From Serratia liquefaciens ATCC 27592 (GTDB lineage: Bacteria; Pseudomonadota; Gammaproteobacteria; Enterobacterales; Enterobacteriaceae), in the NCBI RefSeq assembly GCF_000422085.1, contig NC_021741.1, positions 4,588,001 through 4,652,000 of the forward strand: a stretch of 64,000 bases of DNA, written 5' to 3'. The notes under the pieces were generated by a model. The model was not told where the DNA came from, did not search any database, and was given only the letters and a program-made list of their open reading frames with translations. Of the stretch, positions 40,569 through 49,642 are shown piece after piece. Each line of letters begins with the position of its first letter. The stretch's first letter is position 1. The translations under genes and the position numbers were made by a program.

Positions 40569-41123
40569 ATGAGTCTGGTTGAAACCTGCTACGGGCCTGT
40601 AGAGCAAGACGTCATGGCGCGTGCCGGCAAAATCCGCCTGCTGATTTGTGATGTTGATGGCGTACTGTCAGACGGCCTGATTTTCATGGGCAACAATGGC
40701 GAAGAATTAAAAGCGTTCAACGTGCGTGACGGCTACGGCATCCGTTGCCTGAAAACTTCGGATATCGAAGTAGCTATCATCACTGGTCGCTCCGCCAAAC
40801 TGTTGGAAGACCGGGCTAAAACACTCGGTATCACCCACCTTTATCAGGGGCAATCCGATAAGCTTTTGGCCTTCCGCGAACTGTTGGATACACTGTCGCT
40901 GACGGCAGATCAGGTCGCCTATATCGGCGATGATCTGATCGACTGGCCGGTCATGGCGCAGGTTGGCCTGGCGGTCGCGGTCGCAGATGCGCACCCGCTT
41001 CTGTTGCCACGAGCCCACTATGTTACCCGCATTGCCGGCGGCCGCGGTGCGGTACGCGAGCTGTGCGACATTATTCTTTTGGCTCAAAACAAGCTGGAAG
41101 ACGCCAAAGGGCTATCGATATGA
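40569..41123 (+). CDS. kdsC: Kdo 8-phosphate phosphatase KdsC
   Basis: HAD-superfamily phosphatase that releases Kdo from Kdo 8-phosphate. 184 residues from ATG 40569 (GGAAGAG upstream); an ATG at 40554 would give 189, and both are near the E. coli 188. HAD motif I is DVDGVLSDG; motif IV is GDDLIDWPVM. Its stop overlaps the lptC start (ATGA), linking Kdo synthesis to LPS export. Confidence 0.94.
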   Translation: MSLVETCYGPVEQDVMARAGKIRLLICDVDGVLSDGLIFMGNNGEELKAFNVRDGYGIRCLKTSDIEVAIITGRSAKLLEDRAKTLGITHLYQGQSDKLLAFRELLDTLSLTADQVAYIGDDLIDWPVMAQVGLAVAVADAHPLLLPRAHYVTRIAGGRGAVRELCDIILLAQNKLEDAKGLSI

Positions 41124-41698
41124 GTAAAACCAAACTTTGGATCACCCTGTTGCTGGCGGTGATCGCCTTGGCGCTGATTGGCTGGAACATGACGGATTTC
41201 AGTGATGATACTACGCCGGGGCCGGTGAACAGCCAGGACCCGACTTATCAGAGCCAGCACACGGTCACCATAGTGTACAATCCGACCGGCAAGCTGAGTT
41301 ACAAGCTGGTGGCCGAAGACGTAAAATACTACACCGCCGATGAATTAAGCTGGTTCACCCAGCCGGTGATGACGCTGTTTGATGAAAACGCGGTGGCCAC
41401 CTGGTCAGTTCGCGCCGACCGCGCCAAACTGACTAAAGACCGGATGCTGTATCTTTACGGCCACGTCGAGGTGAACAGCCTGACCACCACGTCGCAGCTG
41501 GAAAAAATTAAAACAGACAATGCTCAGGTGAACCTGGTGACCCAGGATGTGTCTTCGGATGACGAAGTGACACTTTACGGGACGAACTTCACCTCTAACG
41601 GCATGAAAATGCGTGGGAACCTGCGGGCCAAGACCGCTGAGCTGATTGATAAGGTTAAGACCAACTATGAAATTCAAAACCAACAAACCAAGCCGTAA
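41120..41698 (+). CDS. lptC: LPS export protein LptC
   Basis: Bitopic inner-membrane protein that receives lipopolysaccharide from LptB2FG and hands it to LptA. 192 residues (E. coli 191). Membrane helix at about 7-25, then a beta-jellyroll periplasmic domain. The ATG overlaps the kdsC stop. Its 3' end overlaps lptA by 32 bases. Confidence 0.95.
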   Translation: MSKTKLWITLLLAVIALALIGWNMTDFSDDTTPGPVNSQDPTYQSQHTVTIVYNPTGKLSYKLVAEDVKYYTADELSWFTQPVMTLFDENAVATWSVRADRAKLTKDRMLYLYGHVEVNSLTTTSQLEKIKTDNAQVNLVTQDVSSDDEVTLYGTNFTSNGMKMRGNLRAKTAELIDKVKTNYEIQNQQTKP

Positions 41699-42206
41699 TC
41701 TGTTAATCGGCAGCTTGATTTTGGCCGCCAGCGCCCCCGCATGGGCGCTGAAGTCCGACTCCAATCAGCCGGTGAGCATCGACTCGCTGAAACAGTCTCT
41801 GGACATGCAGAGCAACGTCAGCACCTTTACCGATAACGTGGTGATCAAGCAAGGCACCATCGATATCAAAGCGGACAAAGTCGTGGTCACCCGCCCGGGC
41901 GGCGATCAGAACAAAACCTATATTGAAGCTTTCGGCAACCCGGTAACCTTCTATCAGATGCAAGACAGCGGCAAGCCGGTGAAAGGCCACGCTCAGAAGG
42001 TGCGTTACGATGTGGCGTCTCAGTTGGTGACCCTGACCGGGAACGCCTACCTGGAACAGCTCGACAGCAACGTCAAGGGCGATCGCATCACCTACCTGGT
42101 GCAACAGCAGCAAATGCAGGCGTTTAGCGATAAAGGCAAGCGCGTGACTACGGTTCTGGTACCGTCGCAGTTGCAAGACAAAAACGGGCAAAACAAGAGT
42201 AACTAA
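41667..42206 (+). CDS. lptA: Periplasmic LPS-bridge protein LptA
   Basis: Forms the periplasmic filament that carries LPS to the outer membrane. 179 residues, signal peptide about 1-27 (ends AWA), OstA-type jellyroll. ATG 41667 gives MKFKTNK, the family start, and lies within the end of lptC, as in E. coli. The C-terminal tail after DKNGQNK is shorter than in E. coli. Confidence 0.95.
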   Translation: MKFKTNKPSRNLLIGSLILAASAPAWALKSDSNQPVSIDSLKQSLDMQSNVSTFTDNVVIKQGTIDIKADKVVVTRPGGDQNKTYIEAFGNPVTFYQMQDSGKPVKGHAQKVRYDVASQLVTLTGNAYLEQLDSNVKGDRITYLVQQQQMQAFSDKGKRVTTVLVPSQLQDKNGQNKSN

Positions 42207-42212
42207 TCACTT

Positions 42213-42938
42213 ATGGCTACACTCATCGCAGAAAACCTGGCGAAAGCCTACAAGGGCCGCAAAGTCGTTGAAGACGTCAGCCTGAAAGTGAAATCCGGCG
42301 AGATCGTCGGCCTGCTGGGGCCAAACGGCGCCGGCAAGACCACCACGTTCTACATGGTGGTCGGTATCGTTCAGCGTGACGCCGGACGTATCGTGATTGA
42401 CGAAGAAGACATCAGCCTGCTGCCGCTGCACGCCCGTGCGCGTCGTGGCATCGGCTATCTGCCGCAGGAAGCCTCGATCTTCCGCCGCCTGAGCGTTTAC
42501 GACAACCTGATGGCGGTGCTGGAGATCCGTGACGATCTCAGCAGCGAACAGCGGGCGGACCGTGCGGTGGAGCTGATGGAAGAGTTCCATATCTCCCATC
42601 TGCGCGACAATCTGGGCCAGGCGCTGTCCGGTGGCGAACGTCGCCGCGTGGAGATCGCCCGTGCGCTGGCGGCTAACCCGAAATTCATCCTGCTGGATGA
42701 ACCCTTCGCTGGGGTTGACCCGATTTCCGTTATCGACATTAAAAAAATTATCGAGCACTTGCGTGACAGCGGCCTGGGCGTGCTGATCACCGACCACAAC
42801 GTGCGCGAAACGCTGGACGTGTGTGAACGCGCCTATATCGTCAGCCAGGGCAAACTGATTGCTCACGGTACGCCGGATGCTATTCTGGCCGATGAGCAGG
42901 TAAAACGCGTTTATCTGGGCGAAGAATTCCGCCTCTGA
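42213..42938 (+). CDS. lptB: LPS-export ABC ATPase LptB
   Basis: Cytoplasmic ATPase that powers LPS extraction by LptB2FG. 241 residues as in E. coli. Walker [10 protein letters not shown], signature LSGGERRR, Walker [10 protein letters not shown], switch His in ITDHNVR. Six bases after lptA. Confidence 0.97.
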   Translation: MATLIAENLAKAYKGRKVVEDVSLKVKSGEIVGLLGPNGAGKTTTFYMVVGIVQRDAGRIVIDEEDISLLPLHARARRGIGYLPQEASIFRRLSVYDNLMAVLEIRDDLSSEQRADRAVELMEEFHISHLRDNLGQALSGGERRRVEIARALAANPKFILLDEPFAGVDPISVIDIKKIIEHLRDSGLGVLITDHNVRETLDVCERAYIVSQGKLIAHGTPDAILADEQVKRVYLGEEFRL

Positions 42939-42988
42939 GTACCGGCGCGTCCTGATGGGCGACTGTTAACGGAAGTAGACTGAAGAAT

Positions 42989-44422
42989 ATGAAGCAAGGT
43001 TTGCAACTCAGGTTTAGCCAACAACTGGCCATGACCCCCCAGCTCCAGCAGGCCATACGCCTGCTGCAGTTGTCCACGCTTGAGCTCCAGCAGGAGATAC
43101 AGCTGGCGTTAGAGAGCAATCCACTGCTTGAACAGACCGATCTGCACGAAGAAATCGACGCGAAAGAGACGACCGAAACCGAAGGTTTGGATACCCGGGA
43201 GGCGCTGGAACAAAAGGACATGCCCGAAGAGCTGCCGCTGGACGCCACCTGGGACGAGATCTATACCGCCGGAACTCCGTCAGGAACTCGCACCGATTAC
43301 AGTGACGACGAACTGCCGGTGTATCAGGGTGAAACCACCCAAACCCTGCAGGATTACCTGATGTGGCAGGTGGATCTGACGCCGTTTTCCGATACCGATG
43401 CTGCCATTGCCACCTCGATCGTCGACGCCGTCGATGACACCGGCTATCTCACCGTGCCGCTGGAAGACATTCTGGAGAGCATGGGTGACGAGAATGTGAC
43501 AATGGACGAAGTCGAGGCGGTATTGAAACGCGTACAGCGGTTTGATCCGGTTGGCGTCGCGGCGCGCGACCTACGCGATTGTCTGCTGGTTCAGCTCTCC
43601 CAATACGCCCAAGACACGCCTTACCTGGCGGAAGCGCGCCTGATCATCAGCGAACATCTGGACTTGCTGGCTAACCACGACTTTCGCAGCCTGATGCGAA
43701 CAACGCGCTCAAAAGAAGATACACTGAAAGAAGCGATGTTGCTGATCCAGTCACTCGATCCGCGTCCAGGCCAGTCGATCAACACCGGCGAATCTGAGTA
43801 CGTGATCCCGGACGTGCTGGTCCGCAAAGTGCAGGATGTGTGGACGGTCGAGCTCAACAGCGACAGCATCCCAAGGCTGAAGATCAATCAGCAGTATGCT
43901 GCGCTGGGCAATAGCGCGCGTAACGACAGCGACGGTCAGTACATCCGCAGCAATTTGCAGGAAGCGAAATGGCTGATCAAGAGCCTGGAAAGCCGCAACG
44001 ACACCCTGCTGAAAGTTTCGCGCTGCATCGTCGAGCAGCAGCAGGCGTTCTTTGAGCAAGGCGCGGAATTTATGAAGCCCATGGTGCTGGCGGATATCGC
44101 TCAGGCCGTGGAGATGCATGAATCGACAATCTCACGCGTGACCACGCAGAAGTTTTTGCACAGTCCGCGCGGCATTTTCGAATTGAAATATTTCTTCTCA
44201 AGCCACGTGAATACCGACAGCGGGGGCGAAGCTTCCTCTACGGCGATCCGGGCGGTGGTGAAGAAATTGATTGCGGCGGAAAACCCCGCCAAACCGCTCA
44301 GCGACAGCAAGCTGGCTACCCTGCTCTCCGATCAGGGGATCATCGTGGCGCGGCGTACCGTCGCCAAGTACCGAGAGTCTTTGTCCATCCCGCCGTCCAA
44401 CCAGCGTAAACAGTTGGTTTGA
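42989..44422 (+). CDS. rpoN: RNA polymerase sigma-54 factor RpoN
   Basis: Sigma factor for nitrogen and other enhancer-dependent promoters. 477 residues as in E. coli. Glutamine/leucine-rich region I (about 1-50, start [25 protein letters not shown]), acidic region II, core-binding region III, and the RpoN box [10 protein letters not shown] near the C-terminus. It heads the rpoN-hpf-ptsN-rapZ-npr cluster. Confidence 0.97.
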   Translation: MKQGLQLRFSQQLAMTPQLQQAIRLLQLSTLELQQEIQLALESNPLLEQTDLHEEIDAKETTETEGLDTREALEQKDMPEELPLDATWDEIYTAGTPSGTRTDYSDDELPVYQGETTQTLQDYLMWQVDLTPFSDTDAAIATSIVDAVDDTGYLTVPLEDILESMGDENVTMDEVEAVLKRVQRFDPVGVAARDLRDCLLVQLSQYAQDTPYLAEARLIISEHLDLLANHDFRSLMRTTRSKEDTLKEAMLLIQSLDPRPGQSINTGESEYVIPDVLVRKVQDVWTVELNSDSIPRLKINQQYAALGNSARNDSDGQYIRSNLQEAKWLIKSLESRNDTLLKVSRCIVEQQQAFFEQGAEFMKPMVLADIAQAVEMHESTISRVTTQKFLHSPRGIFELKYFFSSHVNTDSGGEASSTAIRAVVKKLIAAENPAKPLSDSKLATLLSDQGIIVARRTVAKYRESLSIPPSNQRKQLV

Positions 44423-44445
44423 CCTCTATTGAGAAGGAAGACACT

Positions 44446-44733
44446 ATGCAGCTCAACATTACCGGACACCACATCGAAATCACCGAACCTTTGCGTGAGT
44501 TCGTGAACACCAAGTTCGCCAAACTCGAACAGTATTTTGACCGCATAAATCAGGTGTATGTCGTGCTTAGTGTGGAAAAAGTGCAGCAGATTGCGGAAGC
44601 GACGGTGCACGTGAATGGAGGCGAGTTGCACGCCACCTCGGAAGACGAGAACATGTATGCGGCAATTGATACCCTGATCGACAAACTGGCGCGTCAATTG
44701 AACAAACATAAAGACAAACTGAAACAACACTGA
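44446..44733 (+). CDS. hpf: Ribosome hibernation promoting factor HPF
   Basis: Short HPF of 95 residues that helps form inactive 100S ribosomes in stationary phase. ATG at 44446 follows GAGAAGGAAG and gives the family start MQLNITG. Fold beta-alpha-beta-beta-beta-alpha; basic C-terminal helix KHKDKLKQH. Lies 23 bases after rpoN. Confidence 0.96.
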   Translation: MQLNITGHHIEITEPLREFVNTKFAKLEQYFDRINQVYVVLSVEKVQQIAEATVHVNGGELHATSEDENMYAAIDTLIDKLARQLNKHKDKLKQH

Positions 44734-44783
44734 CATTCTGGGCCGTTTCCGTCAGCGGGTACGGCTCAAACGTAGCCTCGGCC

Positions 44784-44816
44784 ATCGGCGCGTTACCTGT
44801 TTGGGTACGCGCCGAT
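44784..44816 (+). other. Strong hairpin between hpf and ptsN
   Basis: ATCGGCGCGT-T-ACC pairs with GGTACGCGCCGAT, leaving one bulged T and a short loop (TGTTTG). There is no T-run after it, so it is more likely an mRNA-stabilising or processing stem within the rpoN cluster than a terminator. Confidence 0.6.
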
Positions 44817-44891
44817 AAGCCATCAGGGTTAAACAAGGCGAAAAATCACCTCACAAGCCTGCTTGCTGGTGTGGTTTTAAGTGAAGATGAG

Positions 44892-45353
44892 ATGAACAAC
44901 GAAACAATGCAGTTAAGCTCGGTATTAAATATCGAGTGCACCAGAAGCTCCGTACATTGCACCAGCAAGAAACGGGCTTTGGAAATTATCAGCGAACTGG
45001 CCGCCAAACAGCTCAATCTGTCACCACAGGTGGTGTTTGACGCGGTTCTCACCCGCGAGCGCATGGGCAGCACCGGTATCGGCAACGGTATCGCCATCCC
45101 CCATGGCAAACTGGAAGAGGACACACTGCGGGCCGTTGGCGTGTTTATTCGTCTCGACCAACCTATCGCCTTCGACGCCATTGATAACCAGCCGGTCGAT
45201 CTGCTGTTCGCCCTGCTGGTGCCGGCCGACCAATGTAAAACCCATCTGCATACCCTGTCTCTGGTCGCCAAGCGTCTGGCCGACAAAACAGTATGCCGCC
45301 GCCTGCGCGCGGCGCAAAGTGACGAAGAGCTTTACCAAATCATCACCGAGTAA
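44892..45353 (+). CDS. ptsN: Nitrogen PTS enzyme IIA, PtsN
   Basis: EIIA-Ntr, a regulator that acts by phosphorylation state on potassium transport, phosphate sensing and other processes. 153 residues. The phosphorylated His is H71 in GIAIPHGKL. The protein ends at QIITE, about ten residues shorter than E. coli. ATG 44892 aligns with the family N-terminus; an upstream GTG at 44871 is possible. Confidence 0.95.
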   Translation: MNNETMQLSSVLNIECTRSSVHCTSKKRALEIISELAAKQLNLSPQVVFDAVLTRERMGSTGIGNGIAIPHGKLEEDTLRAVGVFIRLDQPIAFDAIDNQPVDLLFALLVPADQCKTHLHTLSLVAKRLADKTVCRRLRAAQSDEELYQIITE

Positions 45354-45484
45354 CGCCCGGCTGGCGTGACTTCCAGCCCGGATAACGATACTGTTTAGCC
45401 ATGATGGATTCCGGTTCAGGCCGGAATAATAAAGTTTCTAACGGTGGCGATAAACGCCACTGAGATGCCAGGGGGAGTTGCCAC

Positions 45485-46339
45485 ATGGTGCTGATGATTG
45501 TCAGCGGCCGTTCCGGTTCAGGGAAATCCGTCGCCTTGCGGGCGCTGGAAGACATGGGTTTTTACTGCGTTGATAACCTGCCCGTGGTACTGCTGCCGCA
45601 GCTTGCCAATACGCTGGCGGAACGCAACAGCTCCGCGGCGGTAAGCATCGACGTGCGTAACATGCCGGAATCGCCGGAAGTGTTTGAATATGCGATGACC
45701 CAACTGCCGGACAGCTTTTCGCCGCAGTTGCTGTTCCTTGATGCCGACCGTAACACACTGATTCGTCGTTACAGTGATACTCGTCGCTTACACCCGCTGT
45801 CCAGCAAGAATCTGTCGCTGGAAAGCGCCATCGATGAAGAAAGCGATCTGCTGGAACCACTGCGTTCACGAGCCGATCTGATCATCGACACCTCGGAAAT
45901 GTCGGTGCATGAACTGGCCGAAATGCTGCGTACCCGTTTACTGGGCAAACGCGAGCGCGAGCTGACCATGGTGTTTGAATCCTTCGGCTTTAAGCACGGT
46001 ATCCCGATCGACGCCGATTACGTGTTCGACGTACGTTTCCTGCCGAACCCACACTGGGATCCTAAACTTCGCCCGATGACCGGCCTGGATAAACCCGTCG
46101 CCTCATTCCTCGATCGCCACACTGAGGTGCACAACTTTATCTACCAGACCCGCAGCTATCTGGAACAGTGGTTGCCAATGCTGGAAACCAACAACCGCAG
46201 CTATCTGACGGTGGCCATTGGCTGTACCGGCGGTAAACACCGTTCAGTCTACGTAGCGGAACAGTTGGCCGATTACTTCCGCTCTCGCGGCAAGAACGTG
46301 CAGTCACGCCACCGCACGCTGGAAAAACGCAAACAATGA
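45485..46339 (+). CDS. rapZ: RNase adapter protein RapZ
   Basis: P-loop protein that guides RNase E to the sRNA GlmZ and so sets glucosamine-6-phosphate synthase level. 284 residues as in E. coli. Walker A GRSGSGKS (8-15); basic C-terminal RNA-binding end (HRTLEKRKQ). Separated from ptsN by 131 bases; its stop overlaps the npr start (ATGA). Confidence 0.96.
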   Translation: MVLMIVSGRSGSGKSVALRALEDMGFYCVDNLPVVLLPQLANTLAERNSSAAVSIDVRNMPESPEVFEYAMTQLPDSFSPQLLFLDADRNTLIRRYSDTRRLHPLSSKNLSLESAIDEESDLLEPLRSRADLIIDTSEMSVHELAEMLRTRLLGKRERELTMVFESFGFKHGIPIDADYVFDVRFLPNPHWDPKLRPMTGLDKPVASFLDRHTEVHNFIYQTRSYLEQWLPMLETNNRSYLTVAIGCTGGKHRSVYVAEQLADYFRSRGKNVQSRHRTLEKRKQ

Positions 46340-46608
46340 CGGTCAAGCAAACGGTTGAAATCAAAAATAAACTGGGCATGCACGCCCGTCCGGCGATGAA
46401 GCTGTTCGAGCTGGTGCAGAGTTTTGACGCCGAAGTGATGCTGCGTAACGACAGCGGCACCGAGGCTGAGGCCAGCAGCGTGATTGCGCTGCTGATGCTG
46501 GACTCTGCGCAGGGGCGCCATATCGAGGTGGAAGCCACCGGGCCGGATGAGGTTAAAGCGCTGGCCGCGGTGATTGAACTGATTAATTCCGGTTTTGACG
46601 AAGACTAG
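46336..46608 (+). CDS. npr: Nitrogen PTS phosphocarrier NPr
   Basis: HPr-like carrier (also ptsO) passing phosphate from PtsP to PtsN. 90 residues as in E. coli. The phosphorylated histidine is H16 in LGMHARPA. Coupled to rapZ by the ATGA overlap; last gene of the cluster. A weak hairpin follows at 46639-46660 (AACGCGCC/GGCGCGTT). Confidence 0.96.
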   Translation: MTVKQTVEIKNKLGMHARPAMKLFELVQSFDAEVMLRNDSGTEAEASSVIALLMLDSAQGRHIEVEATGPDEVKALAAVIELINSGFDED

Positions 46609-46638
46609 CTTCCCCGCAGCGAAGAAGCCAATATCAAG

Positions 46639-46669
46639 AACGCGCCCATCAAGGCGCGTTCAGTATTTG
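46639..46669 (+). terminator. Weak terminator after npr
   Basis: Stem AACGCGCC / GGCGCGTT (46639-46646 with 46653-46660), loop CATCAA, followed by CAGTATTTG, a poor T-run. Confidence 0.5.
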
Positions 46670-46764
46670 TGAGACATCCCCAATTCCCGATGCATGCCAA
46701 ATAGAAACATCTTGCCTCTCTGCAAACCCGATCCCAACGATTGTAATAAGCATAATCACATGAT

Positions 46765-46783
46765 TTTATTATTTAATAATAAA
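46765..46783. repeat. AT-only palindrome upstream of higBA
   Basis: TTTATTATT-T-AATAATAAA, nine-base perfect arms around one base, in an AT-rich stretch (about 46740-46800) unlike the GC-rich surroundings. It may be a regulator site or a mark of acquired DNA. Confidence 0.45.
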
Positions 46784-46862
46784 TCTATAGTGGTTTCTCA
46801 ACAGCAAAATACTAAACCCTACCGACAAGTTACGCCGCCGCCCGCCGCAGAGACAAAAAGGA

Positions 46863-46901
46863 AGTTTACAATTTGTGAACTAGCGATTCAGCCGCTACAA
46901 T
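46863..46901 (+). promoter_or_regulatory. higBA promoter with overlapping operator
   Basis: -35 TTGTGA (46873-46878), 17-base spacer, -10 TACAAT (46896-46901). A near-perfect palindrome, AGTTTACAATTTGTGAACT (46863-46881), covers the -35. Arms match except for one pair. It is the natural site for autorepression by the HigA antitoxin. Confidence 0.65.
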
Positions 46902-46927
46902 GATGACAGGGCATGGATGAGGGAGAG

Positions 46928-47239
46928 ATGCATATAATTTCAAGGGAACCGTTCAACGAGGCCGCTATCCGCTACCCCAACGAAGCAGCCTCTCTCAACA
47001 CAATCTACAAAACGCTGCGCCGAGGGACATTTCATACGCCGGAAGATTTAAAATCCCTTTTCCCCAGCCTGGACAGAATGAAGTACAAAGCAAAATGGTG
47101 GGTCATTGATGTCGGAGGAAATCATCTAAGGATCTTATTCTTTGCCAGTTTTGATACCCAGAAAATATTTGTTAAACAGATAGTGACTCATGCAGAGTAC
47201 GACAGATTACTGCAGCAGTACCGGAGGAACCCAAAATGA
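46928..47239 (+). CDS. higB: HigB-family toxin
   Basis: RelE-superfamily mRNA interferase toxin, HigB type, 103 residues. It resembles E. coli HigB along its length: LFPSLDRMKYKAKWWVIDVGGNHLRILFF and KQIVTHAEYDRL match the family. HigB cuts mRNA on the ribosome in E. coli. ATG 46928 aligns with the family start (MHII); an upstream ATG at 46913 is less likely. Toxin-first order and the four-base overlap with the antitoxin gene are typical of higBA. Confidence 0.9.
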   Translation: MHIISREPFNEAAIRYPNEAASLNTIYKTLRRGTFHTPEDLKSLFPSLDRMKYKAKWWVIDVGGNHLRILFFASFDTQKIFVKQIVTHAEYDRLLQQYRRNPK

Positions 47240-47658
47240 TCACCGATGCGCTTAAGGCCACCCATGAGCTGTTACGCGCCATACCCTTGTTAGGTGGCAG
47301 CACCTCGCCACAGGATTACCGTGATGCTCTGGCGTTAGTGGAACACCTGCTTGAAACCGACGAGCGCCACCCGCTGATTGACGTTCTGGCAGCCAAGATC
47401 GTCGAGTATGAAGATAACAGCCCTGATTTTGCAGAGTTCAATCAGCGTATCGCACAGCTACCACAAGGTGTAGCCGCGCTGAGCGTGCTGATGGAGCAAT
47501 ATGGCCTCAGTCAAAGCGACTTCGAAAACGAGATCGGCAAAAAGTCACTGGTGAGCCAAATTCTAAGCGGAAAGCGATCGCTGACCATACCCCATATCAT
47601 GGCGCTGGCAAAACGTTTCAACCTGCCGCCGGCCTTGTTCTTGCCTGAAGCCCGTTAG
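47236..47658 (+). CDS. higA: HigA-family antitoxin
   Basis: Antitoxin of 140 residues with a C-terminal helix-turn-helix (about 85-135: LSQSDFENEIGKKSLVSQIL and KRSLTIPHIMALAKRF). It should neutralise HigB and repress the operon. The N-terminal half matches the E. coli HigA type, including DYRDALALVEHLLETDERHPLIDVL. Starts within the last codons of higB (ATGA overlap). Confidence 0.9.
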   Translation: MITDALKATHELLRAIPLLGGSTSPQDYRDALALVEHLLETDERHPLIDVLAAKIVEYEDNSPDFAEFNQRIAQLPQGVAALSVLMEQYGLSQSDFENEIGKKSLVSQILSGKRSLTIPHIMALAKRFNLPPALFLPEAR

Positions 47659-47674
47659 AGAGGGCCCTCCAGTC

Positions 47675-49591
47675 CTAGATCCGGCTCAAACAGTCCAGCG
47701 CCACCGCCTTGAAGCTATCGAAGTTGTTGCTGCCCAACAGGCGGCTCATTGACCGCTCGCGTACAAAGGTGACAAACAGCTCATAAATAGCCATCGCTTC
47801 TTCGTAATCGCTTTTGCTGATCGCCAACAGGAAGATCACGTGGGCGATTTCGCCCTCTCCCCAGACCACACCCTGCGGCGCCAGCAACGTCACCACCACG
47901 GTTTTTTTCGCCAACAGGCCCAGCGAGTGCGGCAGTGCGATCCCCTCGCCCAGCAGCGTGGAAACAATCGCCTCGCGCTCTACGACCGACGGATAAAAGT
48001 CATCACCCACGTAGCCTTCGCGCTCAAGTTGGCTGCACACTTTCTGGAACAATTGCGCCTGAGTCAGCGGCTCGTTCACCACCATAAAATGGTCGGCGTC
48101 GAAAAACTTCTCCAGCATATAGGGCTTGGTGCGATCCACCAGCACCAGCTTACCCAACTGTTCTAGCTGGTATTCGGTCGGGAACGGTGACATCACCACC
48201 ACCGGTTTGTTCTTTTCACTGACCCGCGCGTTGGAAATGACAAAGTCTTCGTCGATATGATTGAGCACCTCGTAATCGCGTAGCGAAACGATGCGCGTCA
48301 TCACCAACTGCGGGTATTTGCGTGCGATTTGCGCCTGGATCATCCGGACCGTCGAGTTGCCGGTATCGCAGACCAACATCACCTGCGGATGGCGCTCATA
48401 ACCGATGTTGTAATGCCGCTCCAGACCAACGCCAATGTGCAGCACCAAATAGCCGATCTCGTTTTCACTCAGGGTATAAGGCGTGTATTTTCCCCAGCTC
48501 GATACGGCCGCCAGCGTCACGTCGTAGGCCATCGGGTAGTGCTGCTTGATGTTCGCCAACAGCGGGTTGGGGATATTAATCTGGTATTTCACCCGGGTGA
48601 TCATGGTTTTGATGTGGGTGAGCAGATCGGCCCGCAGCTGCTTGTCCCCTTGCAGGTTGTAGTTATAGTGCGAATTAATATACGACAGGATGTAATCCAC
48701 CAGCGCTTCTTCATCGTCGGCGTTGATCTCGGTCGGCTGCACCTCCTGCACGCGACGCGCGGCGATGTTGACCCGTAGATAAGCCTCCTCCGCCATCGAG
48801 ACCTCTTTGCCGCTGGCTTTGCGTAACTCCCCGGCTAGCCAGGTAGAAGCCTTACGCACAGCGTCATCACCGTCCTCAACGTCAAAATCCGGTAACGGAT
48901 AGCCGTCGGTAATGCGCCGTAATGCCACCGCACAGTAGAAAATCAGGTACTGTTCACCTTCGTCGGTCAGACGAATAGCATATTGAGACAACAGCGGATG
49001 CAGCAGCCCGGCAAAGGTCGCCACCTGCGGTTGCTGCAGGATCTCATTGTTAAGCAATGGGTTCTCGGCATCGGCCAAATGCAGTTGGAATAACAAGTCG
49101 GTCAGGCAGGCGCGGATCGCCATCTCCGAGCCGAACAGCTTCATGCCGTAGCGCGGCTTGGTCTCGATGGTCAACTGATAGTGCGCCAGGCGCTCCCTCA
49201 CCTCAGCCATGTCGTTTTGCAGCGTGCCGCGGCTGACAAACCATTCGTCGGCTAAATCTTCCAGCTTCAGAGAAAAGGCTGAGGTCAAAAAACGAACCAG
49301 CAGATAGTGTACCCGCTCCTGTGCGCTGCGTGGCGTGGCGTGTTTTTTACGCTCCTGATGCTGCAGGGCGCTGAACAACCTGGCGTCATCCACCTGCAGG
49401 CGATAGCCCGCACCGCGGCTATGCACAAAGTGCGCACCATATTTTTCCAAAATATCGTTCAGCGCGGTGATATCAGCCCGCACGGTTCGGGTGGACACGG
49501 CAAAACGCTTCGCCAACTCGTCCTGCGGCAAGGTTTCAGACTGCAAAGCATCGAACAGATAGGCCAAACGCGGGTAGGGAAATCGCACCAT
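47675..49591 (-). CDS. BglG/MtlR-type PRD transcription activator with EIIB and EIIA domains
   Basis: 638-residue PTS-controlled activator. Order: N-terminal HTH (about 1-60), second HTH (about 95-165), two PRD domains (about 175-400, with LVLHIGVGLERH in the second), an EIIB-like domain with Cys in VCDTGNSTVRM, and an EIIA domain of the mannitol/fructose type with H555 in IALPHSLG. Such proteins are switched by phosphorylation of PRD His and EIIB Cys. Last of ten same-strand genes and the likely activator of the amino-sugar-acid cluster upstream of it. Salmonella dga uses a sigma-54 activator instead. Confidence 0.88.
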   Translation of the reverse strand: MVRFPYPRLAYLFDALQSETLPQDELAKRFAVSTRTVRADITALNDILEKYGAHFVHSRGAGYRLQVDDARLFSALQHQERKKHATPRSAQERVHYLLVRFLTSAFSLKLEDLADEWFVSRGTLQNDMAEVRERLAHYQLTIETKPRYGMKLFGSEMAIRACLTDLLFQLHLADAENPLLNNEILQQPQVATFAGLLHPLLSQYAIRLTDEGEQYLIFYCAVALRRITDGYPLPDFDVEDGDDAVRKASTWLAGELRKASGKEVSMAEEAYLRVNIAARRVQEVQPTEINADDEEALVDYILSYINSHYNYNLQGDKQLRADLLTHIKTMITRVKYQINIPNPLLANIKQHYPMAYDVTLAAVSSWGKYTPYTLSENEIGYLVLHIGVGLERHYNIGYERHPQVMLVCDTGNSTVRMIQAQIARKYPQLVMTRIVSLRDYEVLNHIDEDFVISNARVSEKNKPVVVMSPFPTEYQLEQLGKLVLVDRTKPYMLEKFFDADHFMVVNEPLTQAQLFQKVCSQLEREGYVGDDFYPSVVEREAIVSTLLGEGIALPHSLGLLAKKTVVVTLLAPQGVVWGEGEIAHVIFLLAISKSDYEEAMAIYELFVTFVRERSMSRLLGSNNFDSFKAVALDCLSRI

Positions 49592-49611
49592 TCTCTTTCC
49601 GTCAATTAGAG

Positions 49612-49637
49612 TGCCCGCCAGGTGGATCCGGCGGGCA
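49612..49637 (-). terminator. Hairpin between lactonase and regulator genes
   Basis: Stem TGCCCGCC / GGCGGGCA (49612-49619 with 49630-49637). The T-run on the minus strand is poor, so readthrough from the lactonase gene into the regulator gene is possible. Confidence 0.5.
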
Positions 49638-49642
49638 ACAAG

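Noticed and set aside
46694..46903. Plus-strand open frame upstream of higB
   Set aside because: Runs through the higBA promoter and operator and has no ribosome-binding site or family.
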